Assembly: GCF_050947875.1 (NCBI RefSeq)
Contig: NC_134569.1
Span: forward strand, 43,043,277-43,107,276
Reading direction: 5' to 3'
DNA length: 64,000 nucleotides
Source of the DNA: Dermacentor variabilis
Lineage: Eukaryota; Arthropoda; Arachnida; Ixodida; Ixodidae
The position numbers were made by a program, and so were the translations under genes. The notes beneath the pieces were generated by a model. The model was not told where the DNA came from. It made no database searches and was given only the letters and a program-made list of their open reading frames with translations. This document shows, piece by piece, positions 44,240 to 54,781 of the stretch. Position 1 is the stretch's first letter, and every line of letters starts with the position of its first letter.

Positions 44240-46111
44240 GGAGGCCACACTCTTTGAATATTTGCCTCCGAAAATGGCGCAGATTATAGCCGGTATAGTT
44301 GCAAACTCCGAATAAACTTGCGCTCGGCCAAGTAACAACGACAACAGGGCCAAGATATGTCTGATTGTCTTCTAAATCTACAGGTAGCACAGCGGCATTT
44401 GACATTTTGTGAAACTCCTACTGAGGTAGCATCTTATGGCGCAAATTCTGGCGCACGCGAGAAAAACAACTTATTTTCGCCCCCTGTAACATGAATATTT
44501 CACCCACAATAATTTAGGAAACAGCAAACATTCCTCGTGGTAGCCCATTTCAATCAGACCCCCTCCCTGCTTCCCATTCTTTGTGCAGTAATCTGAGCTT
44601 TTGCTTGCCGGCACATTGAGTGGTTACAGCATGCCTCTAGCAGCCTCCGGCGGCCCCACCAGCAGTGCGGAGGTCACACGCATGCACGCTCTCGCCGCGA
44701 CGGCTGGTTGGCTCAGAATCTTCTGCTGCTGTGCACGATGTCCATTACGGCCGGCCGCGGCGGCAGCGTTCGAGCGGGAGCGAACTGCAAGAACGCTCGC
44801 GTATTGCTCCAATTTCGACGGTCAGAATTATTCCGGAAACCGCCAGTGCGGTTGACTCTTCTCTCTCGGGAATTCCTTAAACCCCACGAACAAATCAATA
44901 ACACGCACGCGAAACGCGCTCTTTGGTTGTGTCTCTTCATTGTCTCCTCTCATTGTGTACTGCCAAATGGACGGAAGCGGCCCTTACACGAACGCGGCAC
45001 TTGGTCGAGTGTATACGGTACACACAGCTCGAAAGGCCCCGTACTCCGCCTCCCCTGCTATTTTTCTTGAGCGAGACCTACCCGATCGCGCACACAGAGA
45101 GTATACAGCCCTGTGGCTATATGTGCACGCGCGTGTGCGACCGCGTACACTATGGCGGCGTGCTCAGGGCGACGGAGAGGAGCGGGACCCGAGAGCAACA
45201 GCAGGAGGGCCTCGGCGGACGCAGACCAGCGCGTGATTGATGTAGCCTGCACTCAGTTAATCAGTTAATCGACCCGAGTTCGCCTTCGGGCCACTCTCGG
45301 CCTTCCTAGAAACGAGGCGAAGTGCACAAACGAAAAGAAAAAGAAAGCAGGAAAAGAAAAATGAACTGTCTTATCGAAGGTGTCGGTGTATGCATACGGT
45401 TGCTCATCTCTCCCACCTCTTCGCGGTACCAGAGTCCAACGACTCTTCTGGCACGCTTTTGTTTGACAATTATCTGGCATGGATTTTGTTCCCGAAGATC
45501 GATTTAACATTTTCAACAGAGTTATTCAACGCTGGTGCGCTGCGTGGGGAAAATCCGTTTTCTTTGCACTGAACGTCGCCGCAAGTAAAAAGCATGAATG
45601 GCGCAGGATGCGCACGCTAATATTAGAGAGCTTTAGATTAGGGAGACGCAAGCGTTTGGGGGCCCCCTGGCGCTTGGGTCCCCTTTTCTAAAACTCTCTA
45701 TTGACTCTAACTGAGCGGCTCATCTTTCAGTGGATAGTACAGTTTAGTTCGCTGCAAGTTTAATAGACTGGGAGACGAATCCTCGCACATCCAAACAAAG
45801 ACTGTTCTGACGATATACGCTACAATGATGACAGACGGGCACGAAATAACATATATTCTTTAAGGGAAGTTATCTGCCCGAACAAAGGCTGAGGAAAGGG
45901 AAAAAAAAGGACAGCAGGTATCGCGCGTGACGTCATCTTTCGTCACAATAGGTGTGATGAACGTGATGTTCGGGGATAGATTATGGGAAGCAGTTGACTA
46001 ATTAGACGTAGATGACTAATATAGTTAAGTTTATAATTTCGCATCTGACGCATTGTTTACATTACACTATGAGGCTATGAGGCTGAAATTCATAGCTATA
46101 AAAGAATGAAG
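44235..46111. other. unassigned stretch, partly CpG-rich
   Basis: No gene recognised. About 44600-45240 is CpG-rich with overlapping frames in all directions. A palindromic MITE lies at 45624-45700. Confidence 0.38.
45624..45700. mobile_element. 77-bp palindromic MITE
   Basis: TAGAGAGCTTTAGATTAGGG at the left pairs with TTTTCTAAAACTCTCTA at the right, and GCAAGCGTTTGGGGGCC pairs with CCCCTGGCGCTTGGG. The arms of about 37 bp meet almost without a loop. No coding capacity. Confidence 0.72.
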
Positions 46112-46280
46112 ACCCGTAGCGGTAGCCCAGTGGCTATGACATTCCGTTGCCGAGCACAAGGTTGCGGGTTCGATTTCCATAGACGCGGTGAGCGTGTTTC
46201 GATGCTCGTGTAGATTTAGGTGCATGTTAAAGTATCCCGTGTGGTCAAAATTATTACGGAGCCCTATATTTAGGGCTCCG

Positions 46281-46283
<3 letters not shown>
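46112..46283 (+). mobile_element. tRNA-derived SINE, truncated, ending in a hairpin
   Basis: The head has an A box TAGCCCAGTGGC (46123) and a B box GGTTCGATTT (46167). The body has TTAGGTGCATGTTAAAG and GTGTGGTCAAAATTATTACG, matching the SINE at 13204. After GGAGCCCT the expected body is replaced by an inverted copy: ATTACGGAGCCCT, a 6-nt spacer, AGGGCTCCGTAAT. A (TA)n array follows directly. Confidence 0.85.

Positions 46284-46342
<59 letters not shown>
46284..46342. repeat. (TA)n microsatellite after the SINE
   Basis: A pure TA array of about 59 bp contiguous with the SINE hairpin. Confidence 0.97.
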
Positions 46343-46346
<4 letters not shown>

Positions 46347-46382
46347 ATATCACAGGAAGTGGTGTGACTATAATGAAATAAA

Positions 46383-46530
46383 GAAACTATAGATGAATGG
46401 AAATGAAAGTGGATTTATTAAGCACAAGTAATTTCCCCTATGTTCTCCTTGGTGTCGGTGTTTGTCGGCTTTTTGTGATATGACTAATAAAAATCGGGCC
46501 CCTCGGTTAACCCCATTACTTCTCATTTAT
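46383..46530 (+). mobile_element. tRNA-SINE body, head missing
   Basis: GAATGGAAATGAAAGTGG, TAATTTCCCCTATGTTCTCC, TTGGTGTCGGTGTTTGTCGG and GGGCCCCTCGGTTAACCCC match the body of the complete copy at 46754 and the pair at 2786-3105. The tRNA-like head is absent. Confidence 0.75.
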
Positions 46531-46753
46531 TTCATAACGAGAGTCTCGAATCCGGCAACATTGCTGCCGTCAGGTAGCATGCGTGGGTTTGTTTACCGGT
46601 TGCCTTCACCCAAAAAAAGATCGCGTTCTCGTGACGTCTGCGGCAGAAAGGATCTTTCACATCCGCCGCCAAAGTCTGTGAGTAGTGGTGCTGGCTAACA
46701 CTCCCAGGGTTCTACTAGGAAACACGAATACCCAAGAAAGTGGATGGGCAAAC

Positions 46754-47075
<322 letters not shown>

Positions 47076-47675
47076 AAGTGGTGGACAAGTATGTGGTGGA
47101 GAAACAACTGCATTGCTGGAGGCTGCACGCTTGCGCATGTATATAGTCGTGCACGGTACAATCGTACGCATCGCCTTTAGTTGAGCAGACGACTCGCTAT
47201 AATGCGACTTTCGGCTTAATCGAACGCAAATACCATACATGGATATGGAAGTAAAAGTAGCTTAGTTCGCACTCTAAAGCATGTCGCTGCGGGTAATTCC
47301 ACGCCCACCAGCCCGCCCTCAAGGGCGCAGCCGTTTCTAATAGCTCGCAAACATGAGAAATTCAGCATGCAGTGCTACTGTTCCCATAGCCATGTAATTA
47401 TATTAGTTAAATTTATTTTTCGCTTTTAGCGGCCGGCGCTCCTTCAGCCTGTGAAGCCATCCGTTCTTGCTTGTTTCATGTCGTGCCACGTTGAGTCAGC
47501 GCTTAAACAATGTCGAGTCAGCGCTTAAACAATGTCGGCGCTCTTCGCCTCGTGCTGGTGGAGTAGTGCTGCAAGAGCAAGAAACAAAAGGACGTCACAG
47601 ACTACCTGAATCAACAAAAAAGATTTGAATTAGTTCATCTTGCCACCGTTTGTTATTTAGACCTTTCGGTTAGTT
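47076..47675. other. unassigned stretch with one short duplication
   Basis: No gene. A 22-bp tandem duplication (GAGTCAGCGCTTAAACAATG plus two bases) lies at 47493-47536, with the two units identical. Confidence 0.5.
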
Positions 47676-47709
47676 AGACCAAATCATGTGGTCCCACATG
47701 ATTCGGTCT
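47676..47709. repeat. hairpin with 16-bp arms
   Basis: AGACCAAATCATGTGG pairs with CCACATGATTCGGTCT with one mismatch and a 2-nt loop. Confidence 0.8.
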
Positions 47710-47727
47710 GTGGAGTTAGAGCGATAA

Positions 47728-47802
47728 ATTTTCAAGCACCGCTTTTGCCGTCCTGGCGACCATATAGACTGTCGCCAAAACGGCAAAAGCGGTGCCTGAA
47801 AA
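47728..47802. mobile_element. 75-bp palindromic MITE
   Basis: ATTTTCAAGCACCGCTTTTG and onward to GGCGAC (47728-47760) pairs with GTCGCC through GCGGTGCCTGAAAAT (47771-47802) across a 10-nt loop, CATATAGACT. Arms are about 32 bp with two or three mismatches. Confidence 0.75.
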
Positions 47803-48033
47803 TGGATATAAATTTATTCTGAACTCGTTCAATGAGGTCAGAATTAGATTGGCATGTTCTGCCCTAAACTACAGAGGATGATCCCGCCCCCCCCCCCCCG
47901 TCTTCTTGTTTTTTTTTTTTTCGTCTACTAGTGGAAGGCACACAGTAGAAACCGTTTTCAGAAAGGCAACAGGCGAGTGGAAGTCAAGCGATATACGACA
48001 AGCACTATCAAAGGCGCAAAAGGCCCGCTGTTT

Positions 48034-48310
48034 GGCAAATTAAGTTTCTGAAGAGAAGCTTAGCGCTTTGTCGAAGTACACACCAAGCTCTTTCATTTCA
48101 TCAACCCTGGGCAATAGAGCATCCCAAAGGGTGTATGAAAACTGCGCATGCTGTGTTTTCTGCGTATAACATAATACCATAGTTTTGGGAGCATTTAAGA
48201 GTAGCTTATTTTGTCTGCACCAGTTTGAACGGGAAAAAAAAATCTTTTTGGAGGTCAATGCAGTCGTGAATATTGTATAACATCTTAAATAGGTTTAGGT
48301 CATTAGCATA
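48034..48310 (-). pseudogene. reverse transcriptase, YxDD onward (YAND)
   Basis: The minus reading resumes immediately after the mariner with TATGCTAATGAC, Tyr-Ala-Asn-Asp, where the family has YADD. It then gives LNLFKM, WCRQNKLLLNAPKTMVLCYT and LWDALLPRVDEMKELGVYF, the RT thumb region. One catalytic Asp is already Asn, so the element was dead or died regardless of the insertion. Confidence 0.78.
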
Positions 48311-48867
48311 TACGAGGGACATTCCCAAATAAAGTATCGTCATTTTTTGAAAGAGACGAGATCACATAAGGTGAAACAATCGATCGTCATAAGGATCCAC
48401 GCTCGTTGCTGGTTCACCGACGGAAGGAGCTTCAGTGGAGGAGGAAGGACGCATGCGCAGAGCGCCGAAGATAGCACCAGACCTCCGTGCCCGAGGTTAT
48501 TCTAGTACAAATCACGATGGCAGAGAGACGTGTGCTCACAACGTGTTCGCCAATGGAAGCGCATGCCGTTACCCGGTATGAATGGGCACGTGGCACTAGT
48601 ATGTCCGTCATCCATGAACGCCAACAGATCGTGTATGGTGAAGAGGTCATGTCCCGGGCATCGCAGGGACCGAGTTTTACCAGAGTGGTTTCTTCAAATC
48701 TGATTGCACGCTACGACGAATGTCTCGGTGTCGGTGGTGACTATGTGGAAAAATAATGCAAGGTGTATAGTTCATAATGCCATGGTGTATATATATATAT
48801 ATTTTTTGGCAATAAAGTTTCCGTCTGAAAATAAATGACGAATCTTACTTTCGGAACGTCCCTCGTC
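48311..48867 (+). mobile_element. internally deleted mariner inside a LINE RT
   Basis: Ends are CGAGGGACATTCCCAAATAA (48313) and its diverged inverted copy ending CGGAACGTCCCTCG (48865). TA precedes the left end; the right flank is TC, probably a mutated TA. It is 557 bp long including flanks and belongs to another mariner subfamily than 869-1442, as the terminal sequences differ. Confidence 0.83.
48517..48756 (+). pseudogene. mariner transposase remnant
   Basis: From the ATG at about 48517 the protein reads MAERRVLTTCSPMEAHAVTR, then a helix-turn-helix-like YGEEVMSRAS, and jumps to LIARYDECLGVGGDYVEK, the family C-terminus, followed by a stop. The whole catalytic core is deleted. An AATAAAG signal follows at about 48812. 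Confidence 0.78.
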
Positions 48868-49530
48868 GAAGGTAGGAAGAGTTTTGAATTGCTGCCGAAA
48901 TGCCATTTATGAACAATACGAAGAGTAGAGGGCCAACAGCGGATCCTTGAGGAATTCCGCTAGCGACGTCGTAGCTAACAGAGCTCTGTCCATTAATGCC
49001 ATCGAAGCACGACCTACTGCTTAGGTAATTAGATACCAGGGCAGTGATGGAAGAACGTATGTCTATTAGCGTGAGCTTTGTAATGAGGAGCTCATGACAA
49101 ACTACATCAAATGCTTTACTTAGGTCGAAGCAAAAAAGCCTCTAATTGGCCCCTATACTATCTACCACACTGGAAGCATGGGTAATCAATGTTACCAAGT
49201 TTGTTGTAGCAGAGGGCCCTGATACAAATCCATGTTGTTCATCTATTCAAATGTTTTTAGCACTAACAGAAAGCAGGGAATGTACTACAGATTCAAACAC
49301 TTCTAACGCAGCGAAGAGGATAGATATTGGCCAGTGTAGTTAGTAACTGCACTTCTGGCACCCGAATTGTGCGCGAGCACTACCCGTGCTACCTTCCAAG
49401 GGCTTAGAAACTTACTAGAATTTAAGGAAAAATTGAAAATTCTTGTGAGAACAGGGACAAGCATGCTTCCATACGTCTTAAATAATGCGGGAAGGATACT
49501 ATCAGCGCCACAAGAAAGGGTACACGCCAT
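48868..49530 (-). pseudogene. reverse transcriptase, N-terminal and palm part
   Basis: On the minus strand the frame begins LSCGADSILPALFKTYGSML, continues FSLNSSKFLSPWKVARVVLA and AVTNYTGQYL, a decayed form of the RPIS motif. Through shifted frames it reaches ALFFDLSKAFDVV-like and SGIPQGSAVGPLLFVL-like motifs (about 48900-49140). The coding part directly before the YxDD box meets the mariner right end at 48867. Stops and shifts make it inactive. Confidence 0.75.
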
Positions 49531-49555
49531 AACAGACTGAGAGGGCAGGTTGCTT

Positions 49556-49951
49556 GCTACTACTAGGCGGCGTCGGCTTCACCGAATCTCCTCAAAAAAG
49601 GCAGAGACACGAAAGGAGAGGGGCCCTTCCATTGTAGCACCCACATTCTGTAATCAGACCAAAAAGGGGTTGAACAGCTCAAGAAAGTCAGCTGAAAGGA
49701 ATCTTTTTCAGGAAGAATGGCCTGCGCTTCCGAGCCAGCAACTTCTTACAGAACCACAGATTGTCAAGCCCGCTCGGGAGCCTACTCCTGCCGCTGATGA
49801 CACGCCCAAAGCAGATCGTCAAGTCATTTCAATGCTGCGTCCCCTAGTAGATGCCCTTCGAGTGATTCTGTCGAACCTTGGGACCACGTCTGCTCGAAGT
49901 GCACTGAAAGTACTGGACGCCTTCAATCCAGTGCTTGAGTCTCTCGAATAG
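49556..49951 (+). pseudogene. LINE ORF1 C-terminal part
   Basis: A frame open to 49951 contains EEWPALPSQQLLTEPQIV and, at the end, LRPLVDALRVILSNLGTTSA and LDAFNPVLESLE, the C-terminal helix typical of the end of ORF1 in this family. The zinc knuckles upstream are absent, so the element is 5'-truncated within ORF1. It overlaps the ORF2 frame by 17 bp. Confidence 0.6.
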
Positions 49952-50807
49952 AGACATGGCCAACCATCGGCCATCCTTTCGAGAAGAAGTCAAGGCAGCG
50001 TCAATCATTCAACGGAACGCAAGAGGGCCAAAGTCACGCCTTTCAGACTTTCGTCAGTATATATATACTAATTTGTTCTCAATCATTGTCATATGTGAGC
50101 CTAACGTGTCAAAACCAGTCAGGTTATCGGGATACGAAGCTGTTATATTCGCAACGACTGATGCATGCAGCAAATTCATTGTTTTTATTCGTCGAGAACT
50201 GACCTATGTTCGCCAGCCGATTCCGCCTCATGATAACAATCAATATGTTTGCCTAACAATTAAAAAGGGCAAACTCATGTTTACACTTGTAGGCGTTTAT
50301 ATATCGCATTCAAATAATTTTGATCCCAAAAGATTAACGAACATCTTGTCGGTGTGCCCTGCTCCATATGTCATCATCGCAGATTTTACTGCGCACCCTA
50401 TGGCATGGGGAAGCACAAGGACAAATGCAAGAGGGCAAAAACTTGTAAACTTCGCCTGCAACCACTGCCTTTCACTCCTGAATGACGGTAGCCCAACGTT
50501 TATACGAGGCGTGAATTATGGCAGCTGTCTCGACCTAGCTTTCGTCTCCAGCTCGTTCACAAGACGTGTTAAAGGGTTTTCGGATATCGAGACACACGGG
50601 AGTGATCACATTCCCACGTACCTTGTCATCAAAGGGATGTCCAAGTCCTTCCCACGGAACACCATTCGATTAATTGACTGGACCGATTTTACTTCCACCA
50701 TGGAAGATGCTTGTCGCGAGGGCTTGTCCTCTGTGTTAGAGGAAACCATCAAGTCTGCAATACGAGACGCCACGCGCACGGTCACGGTTTCGTCGAAGCA
50801 CACGTAA
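49935..50807 (+). CDS. LINE ORF2, APE endonuclease domain (290-aa open frame)
   Basis: The frame holds SIIQRNARGPKSRLSDFRQY, then FSIIVICEPNVSK, which carries the catalytic Glu, and YVCLTIKKGKLMFTLVGVYI, APYVIIADFTAHPMAWGSTR (the family has GDFNAH; here ADFTAH), SCLDLAFVSSS and ETHGSDHIPTYLVI. Most catalytic motifs survive but the GDFN motif has changed. It is open for the whole domain and stops at 50807, with the continuation in another frame (ERLRALRRRAERRYRR). Confidence 0.82.
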   Translation: MSLSNRDMANHRPSFREEVKAASIIQRNARGPKSRLSDFRQYIYTNLFSIIVICEPNVSKPVRLSGYEAVIFATTDACSKFIVFIRRELTYVRQPIPPHDNNQYVCLTIKKGKLMFTLVGVYISHSNNFDPKRLTNILSVCPAPYVIIADFTAHPMAWGSTRTNARGQKLVNFACNHCLSLLNDGSPTFIRGVNYGSCLDLAFVSSSFTRRVKGFSDIETHGSDHIPTYLVIKGMSKSFPRNTIRLIDWTDFTSTMEDACREGLSSVLEETIKSAIRDATRTVTVSSKHT

Positions 50808-50809
50808 TT

Positions 50810-51947
50810 GGATATAGAGTTGGAGCGACTTCGTGCACTCCGTCGACGTGCAGAGCGGCGTTACCGACGTACAATATCCATCGAAGACCGTAGGACAGCC
50901 AGACGACTACAAAAGAAAATTCAACATCGCATGGATAGTTTGGCATCTCGACGTTGGACAATATGTTTTGCCAGTTACTAGACCTCCGAAAGCCACTTTC
51001 CCACATCTGGAGAACCATACGTGGTATGCGTTCCCTCCCTGAACAACGCTTCCCATCCAAAGCGCTGGCGCTCTTCCAGAGGCGACTGGATGCTGATGTT
51101 GCAGAACACTTTTGTGCAAGATCGCTGGCCAAGCAACCGGTCCAGGCTTTCCAGCCCCCAGTCACATCCCTGTTTCACGCGACTGCCGCATGGATCTTCC
51201 TTTCACAATGGAAGAACTAGAAGCGGATCTTGCTCTATGCAGGCGTTCTTCATCCCCGGGACCAGATGGAATATCCTGCCACGCCTTGAACAACCTGAGT
51301 GATGGCGCACGGAGAGAACTGTTACATCTGTACAACGTATCTTGGCAAGATGGCATGGTTCCCGAAGAACTGAAGACAAGCTGCTTGGTGCCTCTCCTGA
51401 AGTAAGGCAAGTCTCTACTTGAACTCGCCTCATACCGCCCAATAGCGTTGGTCAGCTGTGTGGGAAAGATAATGGAAAAGATTATCCTTGCCCGCTTGGA
51501 GTGGTACCTGTAACACTACATGTTACCCAATTGCATGACTTGTTTTCGTCGAGATCGCTCATCAGTAGACAGTGTTGATCTCGCTACGTACGTCCAGCCT
51601 CAAAAGTCACGCAAAAGATTACCTGCAGCTTTGTTCTTGGATGTCAAGGGGGCAGACGATAACGTATCTCAAGAGGCTATCCTCGATGCTCTTGAGATGG
51701 CTGACCTAGGTGGTCGAGTTTTCCAATAGATTCCTCATTAACTTTTTATGAGATCGTTCTTTTATGTGTACCGGCGATGGTAAAACCGCACGACACTACA
51801 CCTATATCAAGGTGTTCCTCAAGGCGGCGTACTAAGTCCTACCCTATTCATCGTCACACTCATTGGTCTCGTTGATCATCTGCCAGCAGCGATCAAGATA
51901 TCAATATACGCAGACGACATATGTATATGGACTTCAGGTGTGACACG
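50810..51947 (+). pseudogene. LINE RT domain, first half up to YADD
   Basis: Through several frames: FTMEELEADLALCRRSSSPG, PDGISCHALNNLSDGARREL, QDGMVPEELKTSCLVPLLK then a stop, SYRPIALVSCVGKIMEKIIL, AALFLDVKGADDNVSQEAIL, GVPQGGVLSPTLFIVTLIGL and SIYADDICIWTSGVTRPQI. The YADD box is intact at about 51908. The RTE insertion follows 17 codons later. Confidence 0.78.
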
Positions 51948-51957
51948 TCCTCAAATA

Positions 51958-51960
<3 letters not shown>
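51948..51960. repeat. RTE target-site duplication, left copy
   Basis: TCCTCAAATACAT, identical to 54782-54794. The two copies bracket the RTE insertion exactly. Confidence 0.92.

Positions 51961-51992
<32 letters not shown>
51957..51992. repeat. (CAT)n array, RTE tail
   Basis: About 12 CAT units. On the minus strand this is the ATG/TGA-rich tail typical of RTE 3' ends. Confidence 0.9.
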
Positions 51993-51995
<3 letters not shown>

Positions 51996-52350
51996 GCCTG
52001 GTTACGCCCACTGCAGGGCAAAGGCCTCTCCCATACTTCTCCAACAACCCCGGTCATGTACTAATTGTGGCCATGCCGTCCCTGCAAACTTCTTAATCTC
52101 ATCCGCCCACCTGACTTTCTGCCGCCCCCTGCTACGCTTCCCTTCCCTTGGGATCCAGTCCGTAACCCTTAATGACCATCGGTTATCTTCCCTCCTCATT
52201 ACATGTCCTGCCCATGCCCATTTCTTTTTCTTGATTTCAACTAAGATGTCATTAACTCGCGTTTGTTCCCTCACCCAATCTGCTCTTTTCTTATCCCTTA
52301 ACGTTACACCTATCATTCTTCTTTCCATAGCTCGTTGTGTCGTCCTCAAT
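51961..52350 (-). pseudogene. RTE ORF2 C-terminus and 3' tail (minus segment)
   Basis: On the minus strand the frame reads MRTTQRAMERRMIGVTLRDK, KRADWVREQTRVNDILVEIK, KKKWAWAGHVMRREDNRW, and ends RGRQKVRWADEIKKFAGTAW, CWRSMGEAFALQWA. These are the C-terminal residues that should follow AETWRLTKR of the other segment. A short untranslated end and the (TGA)n tail follow. Confidence 0.88.
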
Positions 52351-54776
52351 TTGAGGACGTTATCTAGTGAGGCGAGTCTAGCAGTGCTATTGGAGGAATT
52401 AGAGGGCAGTAAATGGGATATAATAGGGCTCAGTGAAGTTAGGAGGCCGAAAGAAGCATATACAGTGCTAAATAGCGGCCACGTCCTGTGCTACCGGGGC
52501 TTAGCGGATAGAAGAGAACTAGGAGTCGGATTCCTGATTAATAAGAATATAGCTGGTAACATACAGGAATTCTATAGCATTAACGAGAGGGTGGCAGGTC
52601 TTGTTGTGAAACTTAATAAGAGGTACAAAATGAAGATTGTACAGGTCTACGCCCCTACATCCAGTCATGATGACCAGGAAGTCGAAAGCTTCTATGAAGA
52701 CGTGGAACCGGCGGTGGGGAGAGTGAAAACTAAATACACTATACTAATGGGCGACTTTAATGCCAAGGTAGGCAAGAAGCAGGCTGGAGACAAGGCAGTG
52801 GGGGAATATGGCATAGGCACTAGGAATAGCAGGGGAGAGTTATTAGTAGAGTTTGCGGAACAGAATAATATGAGGATAATGAATACCTTCTTCCGCAAGC
52901 GGGATAGCCGAAAGTGGACGTGAAGGAGCCCGAACGGCGAGACTAGAAATGAAATAGACTTCATACTCTGCGCTAACCCTGGCATCATACAAGATGTGGA
53001 CATGCTCGGCAAGGTGCGCTGCAGTGACCACAGGATGGTAAGAACTCGAATTAGCCTAGACCTGAGGAGGGAACGGAAGAAACTGGTACATAAGAAGCCG
53101 ATCAATGAGTTAGCGGTAAGAGGGAAAATAGAGGAATTCCAGATCAAGCTACAGAACAGGTATTCAGCTTTAACTCAGGAAGAGGACCTTAGTGTTGAAG
53201 CAATGAACGACAATCTTGTGGGCATCATTAAGGAGTGTGCTATGGAAGTCGGTGGTAACTCCGTTAGGCAGGATACCAGCAAACTATCGCAGGAGACGAA
53301 AGATCTGATCAAGAAACGCCAATGTATGAAAGCATCTAACCCTACAGCTAGAATAGAACTGGCAGAACTTTCGAAGTTAATCAACAAGCGTAAGACAGCT
53401 GACATAAGGAAGTATAATATGGATAGAATTGAACATGCTCTCAGGAGCGGAGGAAGCCTAAAAACAGTGAAGAAGAAACTAGGAATTGGCAAGAATCAGA
53501 TGTATGCGTTAAGAGACAAAGCCGGCAATATCATTACTAATATGGATGAGATAGTTCAAGTGGCTGAGGAGTTCTATAGAGATTTATACAGTACCAGTGG
53601 CACCCACGACGATAATTTAAGAGAAAATAGTCTAGAGGAATTCGAAATCCCGAAGGTAACGCCGGAAGAAGTAAAGAAAGCCTTAGGAGATATGCAAAGG
53701 GGCAAGGCAGCTGGGGAGGATCAGGAAACATCAGATTTGTTGAAGGATGGTGGACAGATTGTTCTAGAGAAACTGGCCACCCTGTATACGCAATGCCTCA
53801 TGACCTCGAGCGTACCGGAATCTTGGAAGAACGCTAACATAATCCTAATCCATAAGAAAGGGGACGCCAAAGACTTGAAAAATTATAGACCGATCAGCTT
53901 ACTGTCCGTTGCCTACAAAGCATTTACTAAGGTAATTGCAAATAGAATCAGGAACACCTTAGACTTCTGTCAACCAAAGGACCAGGCAGGATTCCGTAAA
54001 GGCTACTCAACAATAGACCATATTCACACTATCAATCAAGTGATAGAGAAATGTGCAGAATATAAGCAACCGTTGTATATAGCTTTCATTGATTACGAGA
54101 AAGCGTTTGATTCAGTCGAAACCTCAGCAGTCATGGAGGCATTACGGAATCAGGGTGTAGATGAGCCATATGTAAAAATACTGGAAGATATCTATAGCGG
54201 CTCCACAGCCACCGTAGTCCTCCATAAAGCAAGCGACAAAATCCCAATAAAGAAAGGCGTCAGGCAGGGAGATACGATATCTCCAATGCTATTCACAGCG
54301 TGTTTACAGGAGGTATTCAGAGACCTGGATTGGGAAGAATTGGGGATAAAAGTTAATGGAGAATACCTTAGTAACTTGCGATTCGCTGATGATATTGCCT
54401 TGCTTAGTAACTCAGGGGACCAATTGCAATGCATGCTCACTGACCTGGAGAGGCAAAGCAGAAGGGTGGGTCTAAAAATTAATATGCAGAAAACTAAAGT
54501 AATGCTTAACAGTCTCGGGAGAGAACAGCAATTTACAATAGGCAGCGAGGCACTGGAAGTCGTAAGGGAACACATCTACTTAGGGCAGGTAGTGACGGCG
54601 GATCCGGATCATGAGACGGAAATAATCAGAAGAATAAGAATGGGCTGGAGTGCGTTTGGCAGGCATTCCCAAATCATGAACAGCAGGTTGCCGTTATCCC
54701 TCAAGAGAAAAGTATATAATAGCTGTGTCTTACCAGTACTCACCTACGGGGCAGAAACCTGGAGGCTTACGAAAAG
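52351..54776 (+). pseudogene. RTE ORF2 endonuclease-RT, one nonsense codon
   Basis: One plus frame holds WDIIGLSEVRRPKE (endonuclease), ILMGDFNAKVGK, NEIDFILC and SDHRMVRTRI, then RT motifs SWKNANIILIHKKGDAKDLK, NYRPISLLSVAYKAFTKVIA, AFIDYEKAFDSVE, KGVRQGDTISPMLFTACLQ and LRFADDIALLSN (FADD box), up to PVLTYGAETWRLTKR. The only break is TGA at 52921-52923, in RKWT*RSPNG, where a Trp codon fits. From 52996 to the junction it stays open. A few codons between TKR and LRTTQ are lost at the insertion edge. Confidence 0.92.
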
Positions 54777-54781
54777 GGTTC

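Larger units (their letters stand above)
47930..49555 (-). mobile_element. non-LTR retrotransposon RT fragment (minus), split by mariner
   Basis: A decayed reverse transcriptase reads on the minus strand from 49555 to about 47930, in the style of Jockey/CR1 elements. It is interrupted at 48311-48867 by a mariner element. On the right it ends abruptly against the plus-strand I-type LINE at 49556, and on the left at poly-C and poly-T runs (47884-47920). No endonuclease or 3' tail is recognisable. Confidence 0.78.
51961..54781 (-). mobile_element. RTE-type LINE insertion with inverted 5' segment (twin priming)
   Basis: Read on the minus strand, the insertion is a 5' segment in the wrong orientation (54781-52351) followed by the 3' segment in the right orientation (52350-51961), ending in a (TGA)n-type tail seen on plus as CATCATCATCAT. 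A 13-bp duplication flanks it. At the inversion point 52341-52359 is a perfect palindrome, CGTCCTCAATTTGAGGACG. This is the structure left when two primers start on one LINE RNA. The protein is of the RTE clade (often annotated as craniofacial development protein 2-like). Confidence 0.92.

Noticed and set aside
47884..47920. Poly-C and poly-T runs as a retroposon tail
   Set aside because: They lie at the 3' side of the minus LINE, but the coding part stops without a 3' untranslated region. No target duplication could be found.
52002..52349. A separate minus-strand gene of 115 codons
   Set aside because: It is the C-terminus of the RTE protein placed in opposite orientation by twin priming.
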